Shown here: positions 45,619 to 54,849 of the stretch, in pieces
Position numbering within the stretch: the stretch's first letter is position 1
How the letters are laid out: every line of letters starts with the position of its first letter
Assembly (NCBI GenBank): GCA_051252515.1
Contig: JBPOFS010000003.1
Coordinates: 186,001-250,000, forward strand
Length of the DNA stretch: 64,000 nucleotides
Direction of reading: 5' to 3'
From: UBA5078 sp051252515
Lineage (GTDB): Bacteria > Pseudomonadota > Gammaproteobacteria > Pseudomonadales > Pseudohongiellaceae
Program-made: the position numbers and the translations under genes
The notes under the pieces: model-generated
Database searches by the model: none
Seen by the model: the letters and a program-made list of their open reading frames with translations, nothing else
Told to the model about the DNA's origin: nothing

Positions 45619-47199
45619 TCAATTACTAGTAAGCGCTACTTTCTGACGAACCAATTCGAGCACTTTTGCCACCACCTCTTCGATGCTCATTGCAGTGGTA
45701 TCAACCACTACCGCATCTAGCGCAGGCTTCAAAGGCGAGATAGCACGTTGACTATCACGTTCATCTCGGGCTTGGATATCCAGAAAAAGGGCGGAGAGAT
45801 TAACATCATTCCCCTTAGCAATCAACTGCTTATAACGCCGATTTGCACGCTCTTGGGCGCTTGCCGTCAGAAACACTTTGATTGGCGCATCAGGAAAGAC
45901 CACCGTTCCCATGTCTCGCCCGTCAGCGACAAGGCCTGGGGCTTGGCGAAAATCCAACTGTCGGTCCAGCAAAGCCGCGCGCACTGCGGGTATCACTGCA
46001 ACCTCAGAGGCCAATGCCCCTGCAGATTCGTGACGAATTGCGGCAGAGACTTCTTCTTCTCCAAGCCACACAGACCCATCTTCTATGCCAAAGCGAATGC
46101 TTAATGAGTCTACTAGTGCTAATACTGCGGGCTCATCACTCGTAGCCACTCCTGCGCGCTGAGCGGCGACGCCTAAAATACGATACAAAGCCCCACTATC
46201 GAGATAATGCCATCCCAAGGTCGCGGCGACTTTAGCGCTAATCGTGCCCTTTCCTGAACCACCAGGGCCATCGATCGTCAAAACAGGAACTACACTCACC
46301 TGGGCACCTTCTTCTATTTTTGAAAAGTGCGTATCAATAAAGTGATTACGCGCTGTTTTGGCATCGTTAAATGCCACTTCCAAGGTCGCACCATCCCGAT
46401 CGAGCAAGGCCTGACGCATACGAGTCAATTCAGCCATATAGGCGTCGAGCACCTCGACTGTAGCCGGGCCATTGGCAAGAAAAATATCGCGCCACATTAC
46501 AGGGTCACTGCCAGCAATACGGGTAAACCCAGCAAAGCCACCGGCTGCAAATTTAAAAATATCGTCAATCTGCGTTTGCGTACGCAGGGTGTTAACGAGA
46601 GAGTATGCAAGCAGATGCGGCAAATGGCTCGTAGCCGCAAGAATCGCATCATGATCTTCAACACTCATCTGACTGACTTGCGCTCCAAGCCCCTGCCATA
46701 GAGCACAGACCATCTCTAGCGCTCCTACGCCCGTTTCCTTTACCGGCGTTACAATGACTCGCCGCTGCTCATAAAGGTCAGCAAAAGAGGCTTCATAGCC
46801 GCTGCGCTCAGAGCCGGCAATGGGATGTCCTAAGACGAAGTTTTCTGGGACCTTGCCCCACACTCGGCGCACATCCTCTAACACACTCCCTTTCACGCTA
46901 GCCGCATCTGTAATCACCACATCGTCAGAGACCACGTCGACTAGCATCTCAAGGATACGCCCCACACTCAGTGTAGGCACAGCAATCAGAATCAAATCAG
47001 CCTTAGGAGCAATATCGCGCAGATCGGTTGACCACGCATCGATAACACCGTCTTGTTGTGCTTTTCTAAGCGGTACGGAGTCTCGACCACACGCTAGGAT
47101 CTGTCCGCCAATCTGCTGCTTACGCAAACCACGAGCAACAGAGCCACCGATCAACCCTAAACCGACAATGAGGATGTTCTTATTACGCAACACACTCAT
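45619..47199 (-). CDS. prephenate dehydrogenase - cytidylate kinase fusion (TyrA-Cmk)
   Basis: One 526-residue frame carries two complete enzymes. Residues 1 to about 295 are a TyrA-type prephenate/arogenate dehydrogenase: NAD site GLGLIGGSVARGL (13-25), active-site stretch HPIAGSERSGYEA (125-137), SHLPHLLAYSL (191-201). Residues about 303-526 are CMP kinase: P-loop GPGGSGKGT (311-319), YLDSGALYR, LVADGRDMGTVVFPDAP, ARDERDSQRAISPL. Only about 10 residues join them. In pseudomonads tyrA is fused to aroA and cmk is separate; no aroA remains here. A GTG at codon 301 with AAGG 7 bases upstream could permit internal initiation of free Cmk. The start overlaps the pheA stop by 4 bases. Confidence 0.92.
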   Translation of the reverse strand: MSVLRNKNILIVGLGLIGGSVARGLRKQQIGGQILACGRDSVPLRKAQQDGVIDAWSTDLRDIAPKADLILIAVPTLSVGRILEMLVDVVSDDVVITDAASVKGSVLEDVRRVWGKVPENFVLGHPIAGSERSGYEASFADLYEQRRVIVTPVKETGVGALEMVCALWQGLGAQVSQMSVEDHDAILAATSHLPHLLAYSLVNTLRTQTQIDDIFKFAAGGFAGFTRIAGSDPVMWRDIFLANGPATVEVLDAYMAELTRMRQALLDRDGATLEVAFNDAKTARNHFIDTHFSKIEEGAQVSVVPVLTIDGPGGSGKGTISAKVAATLGWHYLDSGALYRILGVAAQRAGVATSDEPAVLALVDSLSIRFGIEDGSVWLGEEEVSAAIRHESAGALASEVAVIPAVRAALLDRQLDFRQAPGLVADGRDMGTVVFPDAPIKVFLTASAQERANRRYKQLIAKGNDVNLSALFLDIQARDERDSQRAISPLKPALDAVVVDTTAMSIEEVVAKVLELVRQKVALTSN

Positions 47200-48053
47200 G
47201 CCATCACCTGAACCATAGGGTAGGAACCTAACTGTTTGATTTTAACCGTACGCTCGCGTAGCTGCTCAATAACGTGCTGCACGGCTTGGTCTTCAATATG
47301 CCCTTCGAAGTCGATAAAAAACACATAAGCCCAAACACTATCAGGGGCTGGCCGCGTTTCAATCTTGGTAAGACTGACTTGGAAAGTGTTAAAAGGCTCT
47401 AGTATGCGAAACAAGGCGCCAGGTTTGTTCTCGGTATAAACCAAAATGGAGCACTTATCATTCCCTGTAGGGGCCACACCCTTAGGCGCTAGCACTAAAA
47501 ACCTTGTGCAATTACTTTGCTGATCTTGAATCCCTTTATGCACAAGTGTTAAACCGTACAAGCTCGCGGCACGTTCACCGGCAATTGCCGCCGTATGAGG
47601 GTCTGCAGAGGCCTGACGTGCAGCCTCTGCATTGCTGGAGACCTCTTCCACGAGCGTATTAGGCCAATGCACCGACAACCAACGGCGGCACTGTGCTAAA
47701 GACTGTCTGTGGGAAACAATTCGGGTGATTTGAGTGGGATCTCCACCCTTTTGCAACATGAAGTTTTGAGCGATTGGAATCACAACCTCAGCAATGATTT
47801 GCAATGAGGTATCAATGAGGCAGTCTTGAGTATTATTGACAGCCCCTTCGGTGGAGTTCTCCACAGGCACAACCCCGTAACTTGCTCGCCCAGATTCTAC
47901 TTCGGCAAAAACATCGTTAATCGTGGTCATGCTGTGTTTATTGACTTCTGTGCCGAAGTGCTGATCGACAGCTGCGTGAGTAAAAGTCCCTAACGGCCCT
48001 AAAAAAGCGACCGTCGCGCTGCCGGGCATTGCATTTTGTACAGAATCAGACAA
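47196..48053 (-). CDS. pheA: prephenate dehydratase (no chorismate mutase domain)
   Basis: Converts prephenate to phenylpyruvate. Prephenate dehydratase domain from residue 13 (ATVAFLGPLGTFTHAA) to about 195, including VPVENSTEGAVNNT and the TRF catalytic motif (SNCTRFLVL), then an ACT domain with PGALFRILEPF and LTKIETRP for phenylalanine feedback. 285 aa. Gammaproteobacterial PheA usually has an N-terminal AroQ chorismate mutase of about 90 residues; it is missing, and only 45 bases separate the start from gyrA. Overlaps tyrA-cmk by ATGA. Confidence 0.93.
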   Translation of the reverse strand: MSDSVQNAMPGSATVAFLGPLGTFTHAAVDQHFGTEVNKHSMTTINDVFAEVESGRASYGVVPVENSTEGAVNNTQDCLIDTSLQIIAEVVIPIAQNFMLQKGGDPTQITRIVSHRQSLAQCRRWLSVHWPNTLVEEVSSNAEAARQASADPHTAAIAGERAASLYGLTLVHKGIQDQQSNCTRFLVLAPKGVAPTGNDKCSILVYTENKPGALFRILEPFNTFQVSLTKIETRPAPDSVWAYVFFIDFEGHIEDQAVQHVIEQLRERTVKIKQLGSYPMVQVMA

Positions 48054-48098
48054 AGCATATTCTCAAAAAAGTGAAGAAGGTCAGCATTGAGCTAACCC

Positions 48099-50711
48099 TC
48101 AATCTGTAGATGCATCGCCAGCCACATCATTAGTAGGCTGCTCAGACTGTTCAGAATCCTCTGCATCAACCCCCTCAACAATCTCAGGCTCGTCTACACG
48201 CTCCAAACCAACGAGTTTCTCGTCCGTCTTAAGCTTGATGAGTCGCACCCCTTGCGTGTTACGACTTAGCACAGACACTTCGTCAACGCGGGTACGCACT
48301 AAGGTGCCACGATCAGAAATCAACATGATCTCGTCTCCGTCTGCCACTTGTGTCGCCCCTACAATCTGACCATTGCGCTCACTAGTCTGCATTCCTATCA
48401 CCCCTTGCCCTCCACGACCGTAAGTCGGGAAGTCTTCGGTGACAGTACGCTTACCATAGCCATTCTCGCTCACGGTCAAGACCTGCTTGCCTTCCTCTGG
48501 GATGATCAATGAGATCATCTCGTGACCTTCCGCCAAACGAATACCTCGGACACCACGTGCCGTACGGCCCATTTCACGAACATCACTTTCTTTAAAGCGG
48601 ATAGTCTTACCACTACTACTAAACAACATAATCTCACGTTCACCATTGGTCAGGGCTGTGCCTACCAAGCGATCACCTTCGTCTAGCTCGATCGCGCGTA
48701 AACCGACACTGCGCTGACGAGAGAAGTTAGTAAGAGATGTTTTCTTCACCGTACCCATGGCAGTAGCCATGAAGATGAAATAGCCTTCGGTGTATTCCCG
48801 AATAGGCAGCATACTAGTGATGTGTTCACCTTCCTCTAATGGAAGAATGTTCACGATCGGCTTGCCCCGTGATGTGCGACTAGCCAACGGAATATTAAAC
48901 ACACGCAACCAAAACACTTTGCCCGTACTGGTAAAGCACAGCAACGTATCATGACTGCTGGCAATCAATAGGTGCTCAACAACATCCTCGTCTTTCACCG
49001 ATGCAGCGGCTTTACCCATACCACCACGACGTTGCGCTTGATAATCAGCCAGTGGTTGCGATTTAGCATAACCACTGCGTGAAATAGTCACGACACGATC
49101 TTCTTCGGTAATAAGGTCTTCGATCGACAAGTCTAGCTGCGAAGTTGTGATTTCAGTACGACGTTCGTCGCCATAGTTTTCACGCACTGCTGCCAACTCT
49201 TCCCTAACTACCGAGAAAAGACGAGCTTCGCTGCCCAAAATGTCTAGATAATCGCTTATCTGACGAAGTAACTCTTGATAATCATTAATGAGTTTTTCTT
49301 GCTCTAATCCCGTTAATCGATGTAAACGAAGATCCAAAATCGCTTGCGCCTGCACAGGCGAGAGATGATATTCCTCGCCGCTCATGCCGTATTCTGCTGG
49401 CAATTCATCTGGACGACAGGCATCAGCACCCGCATCACCCAACAACTGCAATACGCTTCCAGACTGCCAAGAACGAGCAAGCAGTTTCTCTTTTGCCTCT
49501 GCGCTTGTAGGAGACTCTTTGATCAATGCGATCACGGCATCGATGTCTGCCAACGCTACCGCCAAACCCTCAAGGATATGGCCTTTCTCGCGCGCTTTAC
49601 GCAGCAAATAAACTGTTCTACGTGTCACCACTTCGCGGCGATGACGGATAAAGCATTCAATGATTGTTTTAAGATTCAACAACTTTGGCTGACCATCAAC
49701 CAAGGCCACCATATTGATCCCGAACACTGACTGCATTTGAGTTTGAGCGTAAAGGTTGTTGAGGACGACCTCCCCTACCTCACCGCGACGAAGCTCAATG
49801 ACGATACGCATACCGTCTTTATCTGACTCATCACGCAACTCTGTAATGCCTTCGATCTTCTTCTCTTTGACTAACTCTGCAATACGCTCAATGAGCCGAG
49901 ACTTATTAAGCTGGTACGGAATTTCCGTGACGATAATGGTTTGCTTGTTAGTTTTAGCATCTTCGATAATTTCAGCACGCGCGCGCATATAAATGCGCCC
50001 ACGACCTGTTTTATATGCATCCACGATGCCCGCACGGCCATTGATGATACCGGCAGTTGGGAAGTCTGGGCCATGGATATGCTCCATGAGCTCATCAATT
50101 GTGATGTCTTCGTTATCTAAAAGCGCCACACACGCATCAACTACCTCACGCAAGTTATGCGGAGGAATATTCGTCGCCATACCTACCGCAATACCGGAGG
50201 AACCATTAATAAGGAGGTTTGGCACCTGGGTGGGGAACACGTCAGGAATTCTTTCAGTACCATCGTAGTTATCAGAGAAATCGACTGTCTCTTTATCGAG
50301 GTCTGCCATCAAGTCATGGGCAATTTTGGCCATGCGGATTTCTGTATATCGCATCGCAGCGGCCGAGTCGCCATCAACAGAACCGAAGTTACCCTGCCCG
50401 TCCACCAATGTGTAACGCAACGAAAAGTCCTGCGCCATTCGCACGATAGTGTCATACACAGCGCTATCGCCATGGGGGTGGTACTTACCGATAACATCAC
50501 CGACCACACGGGCCGATTTCTTATAAGGCTTGTTCCAATCGTTGGATAGCACATTCATGGCGAAAAGCACGCGCCTATGAACCGGTTTCAAGCCATCTCG
50601 AACATCGGGCAATGCCCTGCCCACAATGACACTCATTGCGTACGCAAGGTACGACTCGCGCATTTCGCTTTCGAGTGATACTGGCGATACTTGTTTTGCA
50701 AATTCAGACAT
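48099..50711 (-). CDS. gyrA: DNA gyrase subunit A
   Basis: Breakage-reunion subunit of gyrase. The active-site tyrosine is in AAAMRYTEIRMAKIA. The quinolone-determining region reads HPHGDSAVYDTIVRMAQDFSLRY, with Ser and Asp at the E. coli 83 and 87 positions, the sensitive-type residues. A C-terminal beta-pinwheel with the GyrA box (QRRGGMGK) is followed by an acidic tail. 870 aa. Divergent from the amidohydrolase gene. Confidence 0.97.
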   Translation of the reverse strand: MSEFAKQVSPVSLESEMRESYLAYAMSVIVGRALPDVRDGLKPVHRRVLFAMNVLSNDWNKPYKKSARVVGDVIGKYHPHGDSAVYDTIVRMAQDFSLRYTLVDGQGNFGSVDGDSAAAMRYTEIRMAKIAHDLMADLDKETVDFSDNYDGTERIPDVFPTQVPNLLINGSSGIAVGMATNIPPHNLREVVDACVALLDNEDITIDELMEHIHGPDFPTAGIINGRAGIVDAYKTGRGRIYMRARAEIIEDAKTNKQTIIVTEIPYQLNKSRLIERIAELVKEKKIEGITELRDESDKDGMRIVIELRRGEVGEVVLNNLYAQTQMQSVFGINMVALVDGQPKLLNLKTIIECFIRHRREVVTRRTVYLLRKAREKGHILEGLAVALADIDAVIALIKESPTSAEAKEKLLARSWQSGSVLQLLGDAGADACRPDELPAEYGMSGEEYHLSPVQAQAILDLRLHRLTGLEQEKLINDYQELLRQISDYLDILGSEARLFSVVREELAAVRENYGDERRTEITTSQLDLSIEDLITEEDRVVTISRSGYAKSQPLADYQAQRRGGMGKAAASVKDEDVVEHLLIASSHDTLLCFTSTGKVFWLRVFNIPLASRTSRGKPIVNILPLEEGEHITSMLPIREYTEGYFIFMATAMGTVKKTSLTNFSRQRSVGLRAIELDEGDRLVGTALTNGEREIMLFSSSGKTIRFKESDVREMGRTARGVRGIRLAEGHEMISLIIPEEGKQVLTVSENGYGKRTVTEDFPTYGRGGQGVIGMQTSERNGQIVGATQVADGDEIMLISDRGTLVRTRVDEVSVLSRNTQGVRLIKLKTDEKLVGLERVDEPEIVEGVDAEDSEQSEQPTNDVAGDASTD

Positions 50712-51094
50712 AAAACTCTAATCCCTCAACGACACAGACACCGGCGATGCCATTGGATAATTACGCAAACTACAACAGCACTCGAGCCATGTATTCCTAA
50801 CAACTTAATGCTTTCAGATCCCGCCCTAGCCACAAGGGCACAAAGCGCGGAATCACTAGGTCTACAGGCTATCAACTCTTGCCTTATATCTAGCAAGAAT
50901 CGCTCTTCGCAAAAGTGGGTAATGTTAACACAAAGTTATGCCTAACCGACACTAATTCAGGCACTTAAACCCATTCATCGCAGAAAATTCACGAAGCTTC
51001 AGGCACTTGCTCAAGCGCAGCTTCAAAACGGGCTATTTGTAAGCGCTTTCGCTATAATCGCGACCATTTTAAGAAACTCAAAAGGAGCTTCGCT
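50712..51094. other. 383-base divergent intergenic region
   Basis: Lies between gyrA (minus) and the amidohydrolase (plus). I see no open reading frame with family resemblance; pseudomonads carry mtnA near this point and no remnant is visible. The only clear signals are the promoter-like TATAAT at 51053-51058 and the AAAGGAG ribosome site at 51081-51087. Confidence 0.6.
51053..51058 (+). promoter_or_regulatory. candidate -10 element (TATAAT)
   Basis: A consensus TATAAT 37 bases before the amidohydrolase GTG start. No good -35 hexamer lies at 16-18 bases spacing, so confidence is limited. Confidence 0.35.
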
Positions 51095-52441
51095 GTGCAG
51101 CCCAATTCACCCGAATCTGTCGATCTATTGGTACATGCCCGATGGATTTTGACGGCCGACGACACCCAAGCACTACTGGAAGAACACTGCATCGTAGTTC
51201 ACCAAGAGCGCATCGTTGAAATATTGCCCAGCCTGCAGGCCTCACAGCGCTTTAAAGCCACGCAGGAAATCTCCTTGATGCAACACGCGCTAATGCCAGG
51301 AATGGTCAACAGCCATGGCCACGCTGCGATGTCGTTGTTGCGAGGCGCCGCCGATGACCTCCCCCTGAAAACGTGGCTTGAGAATTATATCTGGCCAATG
51401 GAAGGGAAATGGGTCAGTGAAGAGTTCGTTTACCACGGCACACAACTGGCCATTGCTGAGATGCTGCTATCGGGAACCACCTGCTTTGCGGATATGTACT
51501 TTTTCCCAAACCAGTCCGCACGCGCAGCAGCCGAGATAGGGATGCGCGCACAACTTGCCTGCCCCGTTATAGATTTCCCCACAGCATGGGCACAAGACCC
51601 AGAGGAATACATAAGCAAAGCCACGGCATTAAACGATGATTACCGACATCATCCTTTGATTAGCATAGCCTTCGGTCCTCACGCTCCTTACACAGTGTCC
51701 GACGCGCCGTTATTAAAAATAGCGAGCTTTGCCGAAGAGCTCGACATCCCAATCCATATTCACGTGCACGAGACCGCACATGAGGTCAGCGATGCATTGA
51801 TCGCCACAGGCAAACGCCCCCTGCAACGCCTAGCCGACCTCGGCTTAATCTCGCCTCGACTGATCTGCGTTCACGCGACCCAAATGAGCGAGGAAGACAC
51901 GCACTTATTGCTCGAAAATGGCGCCAGTATTGTGCACTGCCCCGAATCCAACTTAAAACTGGCAAGCGGGTTCTGTCCCGTTGCACAATTATTAGAGGCT
52001 GGCATCAATGTCGCACTAGGGACTGACGGTGCTGCCAGCAACAATGATTTAGACATGTTCGGCGAAATGCAGACAGCAGCGCTATTGGCCAAAGCCGTAG
52101 CGGGTGATGCCGCCGCCCTCCCAGCTTTGCAAGCATTACGCATGGCCACAATCAATGGCGCTAAGGCAATGGGATTAGAGTCTGAAATTGGCACGTTGGA
52201 ACCAGGAAAGTTTGCCGATATGATTGCGGTTAAACTCGACACAATGAATGCAATTCCCATTTACAACCCACTCTCTCAATTGGTCTATAGCACTAAGTCT
52301 AGCCAAGTGAGCCACGTGTGGGTTGCGGGAAAACTGCTCGTCGACTCAGGACAATTAACAACAATAGATGTCGAAGCCTTACGAGCCAACGTGCAGAGCT
52401 GGCAACAAAAAATACAATCGGATGCCCGACAATTAGGGTAA
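51095..52441 (+). CDS. TRZ/ATZ family amidohydrolase (MTA/SAH deaminase-like)
   Basis: Metal-dependent deaminase resembling 5'-methylthioadenosine/S-adenosylhomocysteine deaminases. Metal and active-site motifs: NSHGHAAMSLLRGAADDLPL, FGPHAPYTVSD, HIHVHETAHEV, CVHATQMSEED and LGTDGAASNNDLDMF; C-terminal GTLEPGKFADMIAV. 448 aa. GTG start with AAAGGAG 7 bases upstream. The gene order amidohydrolase-ubiG-mupP-yciK is as in Pseudomonas (PA3170-PA3173). Its physiological substrate could be an SAH-type product from the neighbouring methyltransferase, but this is inference. Confidence 0.88.
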   Translation: MQPNSPESVDLLVHARWILTADDTQALLEEHCIVVHQERIVEILPSLQASQRFKATQEISLMQHALMPGMVNSHGHAAMSLLRGAADDLPLKTWLENYIWPMEGKWVSEEFVYHGTQLAIAEMLLSGTTCFADMYFFPNQSARAAAEIGMRAQLACPVIDFPTAWAQDPEEYISKATALNDDYRHHPLISIAFGPHAPYTVSDAPLLKIASFAEELDIPIHIHVHETAHEVSDALIATGKRPLQRLADLGLISPRLICVHATQMSEEDTHLLLENGASIVHCPESNLKLASGFCPVAQLLEAGINVALGTDGAASNNDLDMFGEMQTAALLAKAVAGDAAALPALQALRMATINGAKAMGLESEIGTLEPGKFADMIAVKLDTMNAIPIYNPLSQLVYSTKSSQVSHVWVAGKLLVDSGQLTTIDVEALRANVQSWQQKIQSDARQLG

Positions 52442-52451
52442 AAGGAAGCGC

Positions 52452-53195
52452 ATGAACAGTGCAAAAACAAACGAAGAATTCAGCAATCACGATGCGGCCG
52501 AAATCCACAAGTTTGAAGCCTTAGCTTCGCGCTGGTGGGATGCCAATAGTGAATTCAAACCCTTGCATGAAATCAACCCTTTACGCATGGGGTTCATCAG
52601 CAGCAAAGTCAATTTGGCTGGCAAGCGTGTGCTTGATATCGGTTGCGGCGGAGGCATTCTCAGCGAAGCTTTGGCACAACAAGGGGCCGTGGTGAGCGCG
52701 ATAGATCTTGCTGATGCGTCACTAAAAGTAGCCAAACTGCACCAATTAGAAAGCGGGCTTGATATCCATTATGAGAAGATTTCAGCCGAAGCGATGGCCG
52801 CGCGCGAGCCTGGCAGCTTTGACGTGGTGACTTGCTTGGAGATGTTAGAGCACGTTCCAGACCCAGAGGCTATCGTGCGTGCATGCGCCGCACTCGTAAA
52901 GCCTGGTGGTCATTTATTTTTTTCAACAATCAACCGCAACCCTAAGTCCTATTTATTCGCCATCTTAGGGGCTGAGTATGTCCTGAACTTGGTACCCAAA
53001 GGCACTCATGATTACGCCAAGTTCATCAAACCATCTGAGTTACTTTCTTGGGCTCGATTGCAGAGCTTAACGGCTGGCGAATTAGTCGGGCTCGCCTACA
53101 ACCCGATCACGAAACGTTACTCCTTAGAGTCTAATGTGGACGTCAATTATATCGGTCACTTTGTGGCACCTGACGCGGTGCCCGAGAACTCATGA
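52452..53195 (+). CDS. ubiG: ubiquinone biosynthesis O-methyltransferase
   Basis: SAM-dependent O-methylation at two steps of ubiquinone synthesis. N-terminal FEALASRWWDANSEFKPLHEINPLR, SAM motif I VLDIGCGGGILSEALA near residue 58, VTCLEMLEHVPDP and KPGGHLFFSTINR. 247 aa, standard. Overlaps mupP by 4 bases. Confidence 0.95.
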   Translation: MNSAKTNEEFSNHDAAEIHKFEALASRWWDANSEFKPLHEINPLRMGFISSKVNLAGKRVLDIGCGGGILSEALAQQGAVVSAIDLADASLKVAKLHQLESGLDIHYEKISAEAMAAREPGSFDVVTCLEMLEHVPDPEAIVRACAALVKPGGHLFFSTINRNPKSYLFAILGAEYVLNLVPKGTHDYAKFIKPSELLSWARLQSLTAGELVGLAYNPITKRYSLESNVDVNYIGHFVAPDAVPENS

Positions 53196-53869
53196 GCAAG
53201 CCTTTTCCACAGCCGGTCAAAGCTATGTTGTTCGACCTAGATGGCACCCTACTCGATACCGCTGCAGACTTCTGCGCCGTTCTCGATGACTTGACCGGTG
53301 CCGCCGGAATAGCAGCCGTACCTCACAGCGCGATTCATCAGACGGTATCCAATGGCGCGCGGGCCTTGGTAGAGCTTGCGTTTGGGATTACCCCTGCGGA
53401 CCCACTCTTTCAGAGTCAACTTGATGCGCTGTTGCAACTTTATAGCCAACGCATAGAGCAGACCAAGGCAACGCTATACCCTGGCATGGAGTCATTACTG
53501 CAAAAAATGGAGAGTGGCGCTATAAAATGGGGAGTCGTGACGAATAAACCTACCTTATACAGCCGTCCTTTATTAGCACGCATGAAACTATTGGAACGTT
53601 GCGCAAGCTTAGTGTGTCCAGATGACGTAACACACACAAAGCCGCACCCTGAACCTCTGCTATTGGCTTGCACGCAGCTTGGCGTCACGCCCGAAAACGT
53701 CATATACGTAGGGGACCATCCTCGCGATATCGAAGCAGGAAACGCCGCTGGCATGTATACCATTGCGGTTACTTACGGATACCTACCACTCACTCCTCAC
53801 GTTGATTCGTGGGGGGCCGACCTCATCGTTGATCGGGTCGAACAAATACAGCAATGCCTAGCTGTTTAG
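53192..53869 (+). CDS. mupP: HAD phosphatase, MupP-like (MurNAc 6-phosphate phosphatase)
   Basis: HAD-superfamily hydrolase with DxD nucleophile motif MLFDLDGTLLDTAADF (about 12-27), motif II VVTNKP, and motif III/IV KPHPEPLLLACTQLG ... YVGDHPRDIEAGNAAGM. The gene right after ubiG is MupP in Pseudomonas, which dephosphorylates MurNAc-6-P in cell-wall recycling; phosphoglycolate phosphatase (Gph) is the main alternative. Context favours MupP. 225 aa. Confidence 0.85.
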   Translation: MSKPFPQPVKAMLFDLDGTLLDTAADFCAVLDDLTGAAGIAAVPHSAIHQTVSNGARALVELAFGITPADPLFQSQLDALLQLYSQRIEQTKATLYPGMESLLQKMESGAIKWGVVTNKPTLYSRPLLARMKLLERCASLVCPDDVTHTKPHPEPLLLACTQLGVTPENVIYVGDHPRDIEAGNAAGMYTIAVTYGYLPLTPHVDSWGADLIVDRVEQIQQCLAV

Positions 53870-53910
53870 GCAATAAATTAGTCATTTAAAGAGTTTATTT
53901 GGAAATTTTT

Positions 53911-54648
53911 ATGGATACGTATAGCGCCCCCATTGATTTACTTAAAGGCAAAACCATACTTGTAACCGGTGCCGGCGATGGCATTGGCAAGGCCGCCGCG
54001 CTCGCCTATGCGCAACATGGCGCAACCGTCATATTGCTCGGCCGTACGACTAGCAAACTGGAAGCCATATACGATCAAATCGTCTCTGCGAATTATCCGG
54101 AGCCAATCATTCACCCTATGGATCTGCAGCATGCAAAAGAAGAAGACTTCAAAGTCTTGGGCCAGAATGTTTTAGAGCAATTCGGAAAACTAGATGGAAT
54201 TTTACACAGCGCTGCACGACTAGGGCCTCGCTCTCCCATTCAGTTCTTCGCCTACGAAGAATGGATGCAAGTCATGCAGGTCAACGTCAATGCCGCGTTT
54301 GCGCTCACAAAAGAGCTCATCCCGGCCTTACAAGCGGCACCGAGTGCCAGCGTCGTGTTCACCTCATCAAGCGTCGGACGCAAAGGACGGGCTTATTGGG
54401 GTGCCTATGCGGTCAGCAAGTTCGCTACCGAAGGTTTGATGCAAGTCCTTGCCGACGAACTACAGCAAACGAGCCAGATCCGCGTCAACAGCATAGACCC
54501 AGGTGCCACTCGCACCAACATGCGCAAAGATGCCTACCCCGCCGAAAACCCTGACTCCCTGACCACACCTGAGGAGCGCATGCCGCTATACCTTTATTTA
54601 ATGGGGGGTGACAGTACAGGCATCACAGGAGAAGCCCTAAAAGCATAG
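53911..54648 (+). CDS. yciK: YciK-like short-chain dehydrogenase
   Basis: Rossmann-fold oxidoreductase, 245 aa: cofactor motif VTGAGDGIGKAAAL near 21, N-A-A region HSAARLGP, catalytic Ser (FTSSSVGRKGR) and YxxxK (YAVSK). E. coli YciK is uncharacterised. I use the ATG at 53911 (GGAA 8 bases upstream), not a TTG four codons before it. Fourth gene of the ubiG operon. Confidence 0.88.
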   Translation: MDTYSAPIDLLKGKTILVTGAGDGIGKAAALAYAQHGATVILLGRTTSKLEAIYDQIVSANYPEPIIHPMDLQHAKEEDFKVLGQNVLEQFGKLDGILHSAARLGPRSPIQFFAYEEWMQVMQVNVNAAFALTKELIPALQAAPSASVVFTSSSVGRKGRAYWGAYAVSKFATEGLMQVLADELQQTSQIRVNSIDPGATRTNMRKDAYPAENPDSLTTPEERMPLYLYLMGGDSTGITGEALKA

Positions 54649-54675
54649 AGCGTCAGCTTTACAACCACCCTGGCG

Positions 54676-54767
54676 CCGCAAGGCGTCAGAAAACCGACAC
54701 GCATACTTTCTCACGACCAGCAATGGGACAAATATTGCCGCTTTTTCTGACGCCTGCGGCAATATTT
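54676..54767. promoter_or_regulatory. two mutually exclusive hairpins
   Basis: 54676-54693 (CCGCAAGGCGTCAGAAAA) can pair with 54743-54759 over about 17 bp with one bulge. Alternatively 54730-54741 (AAATATTGCCGC) pairs perfectly with 54756-54767 (GCGGCAATATTT). The two stems share bases 54756-54759 and the second hairpin's loop holds most of the first stem's arm, so both cannot form at once. It lies between yciK and the diguanylate cyclase gene. This 306-base gap otherwise holds only the sigma-54 candidate. Confidence 0.6.
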
Positions 54768-54849
54768 AAGCTTATCCTCGCAACAACCCATCATTCAATA
54801 TTACGCCAAGCAATTGTTTTACATACAGTTAACAAGACTCCTCCCGCTG

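Noticed and set aside
48099..50711. Quinolone-resistance substitutions in gyrA
   Set aside because: Ser and Asp occupy the E. coli 83 and 87 positions, the susceptible-type residues.
50712..51094. Remnant of mtnA between gyrA and the amidohydrolase
   Set aside because: No reading frame or motif of MtnA is recognisable in either strand.
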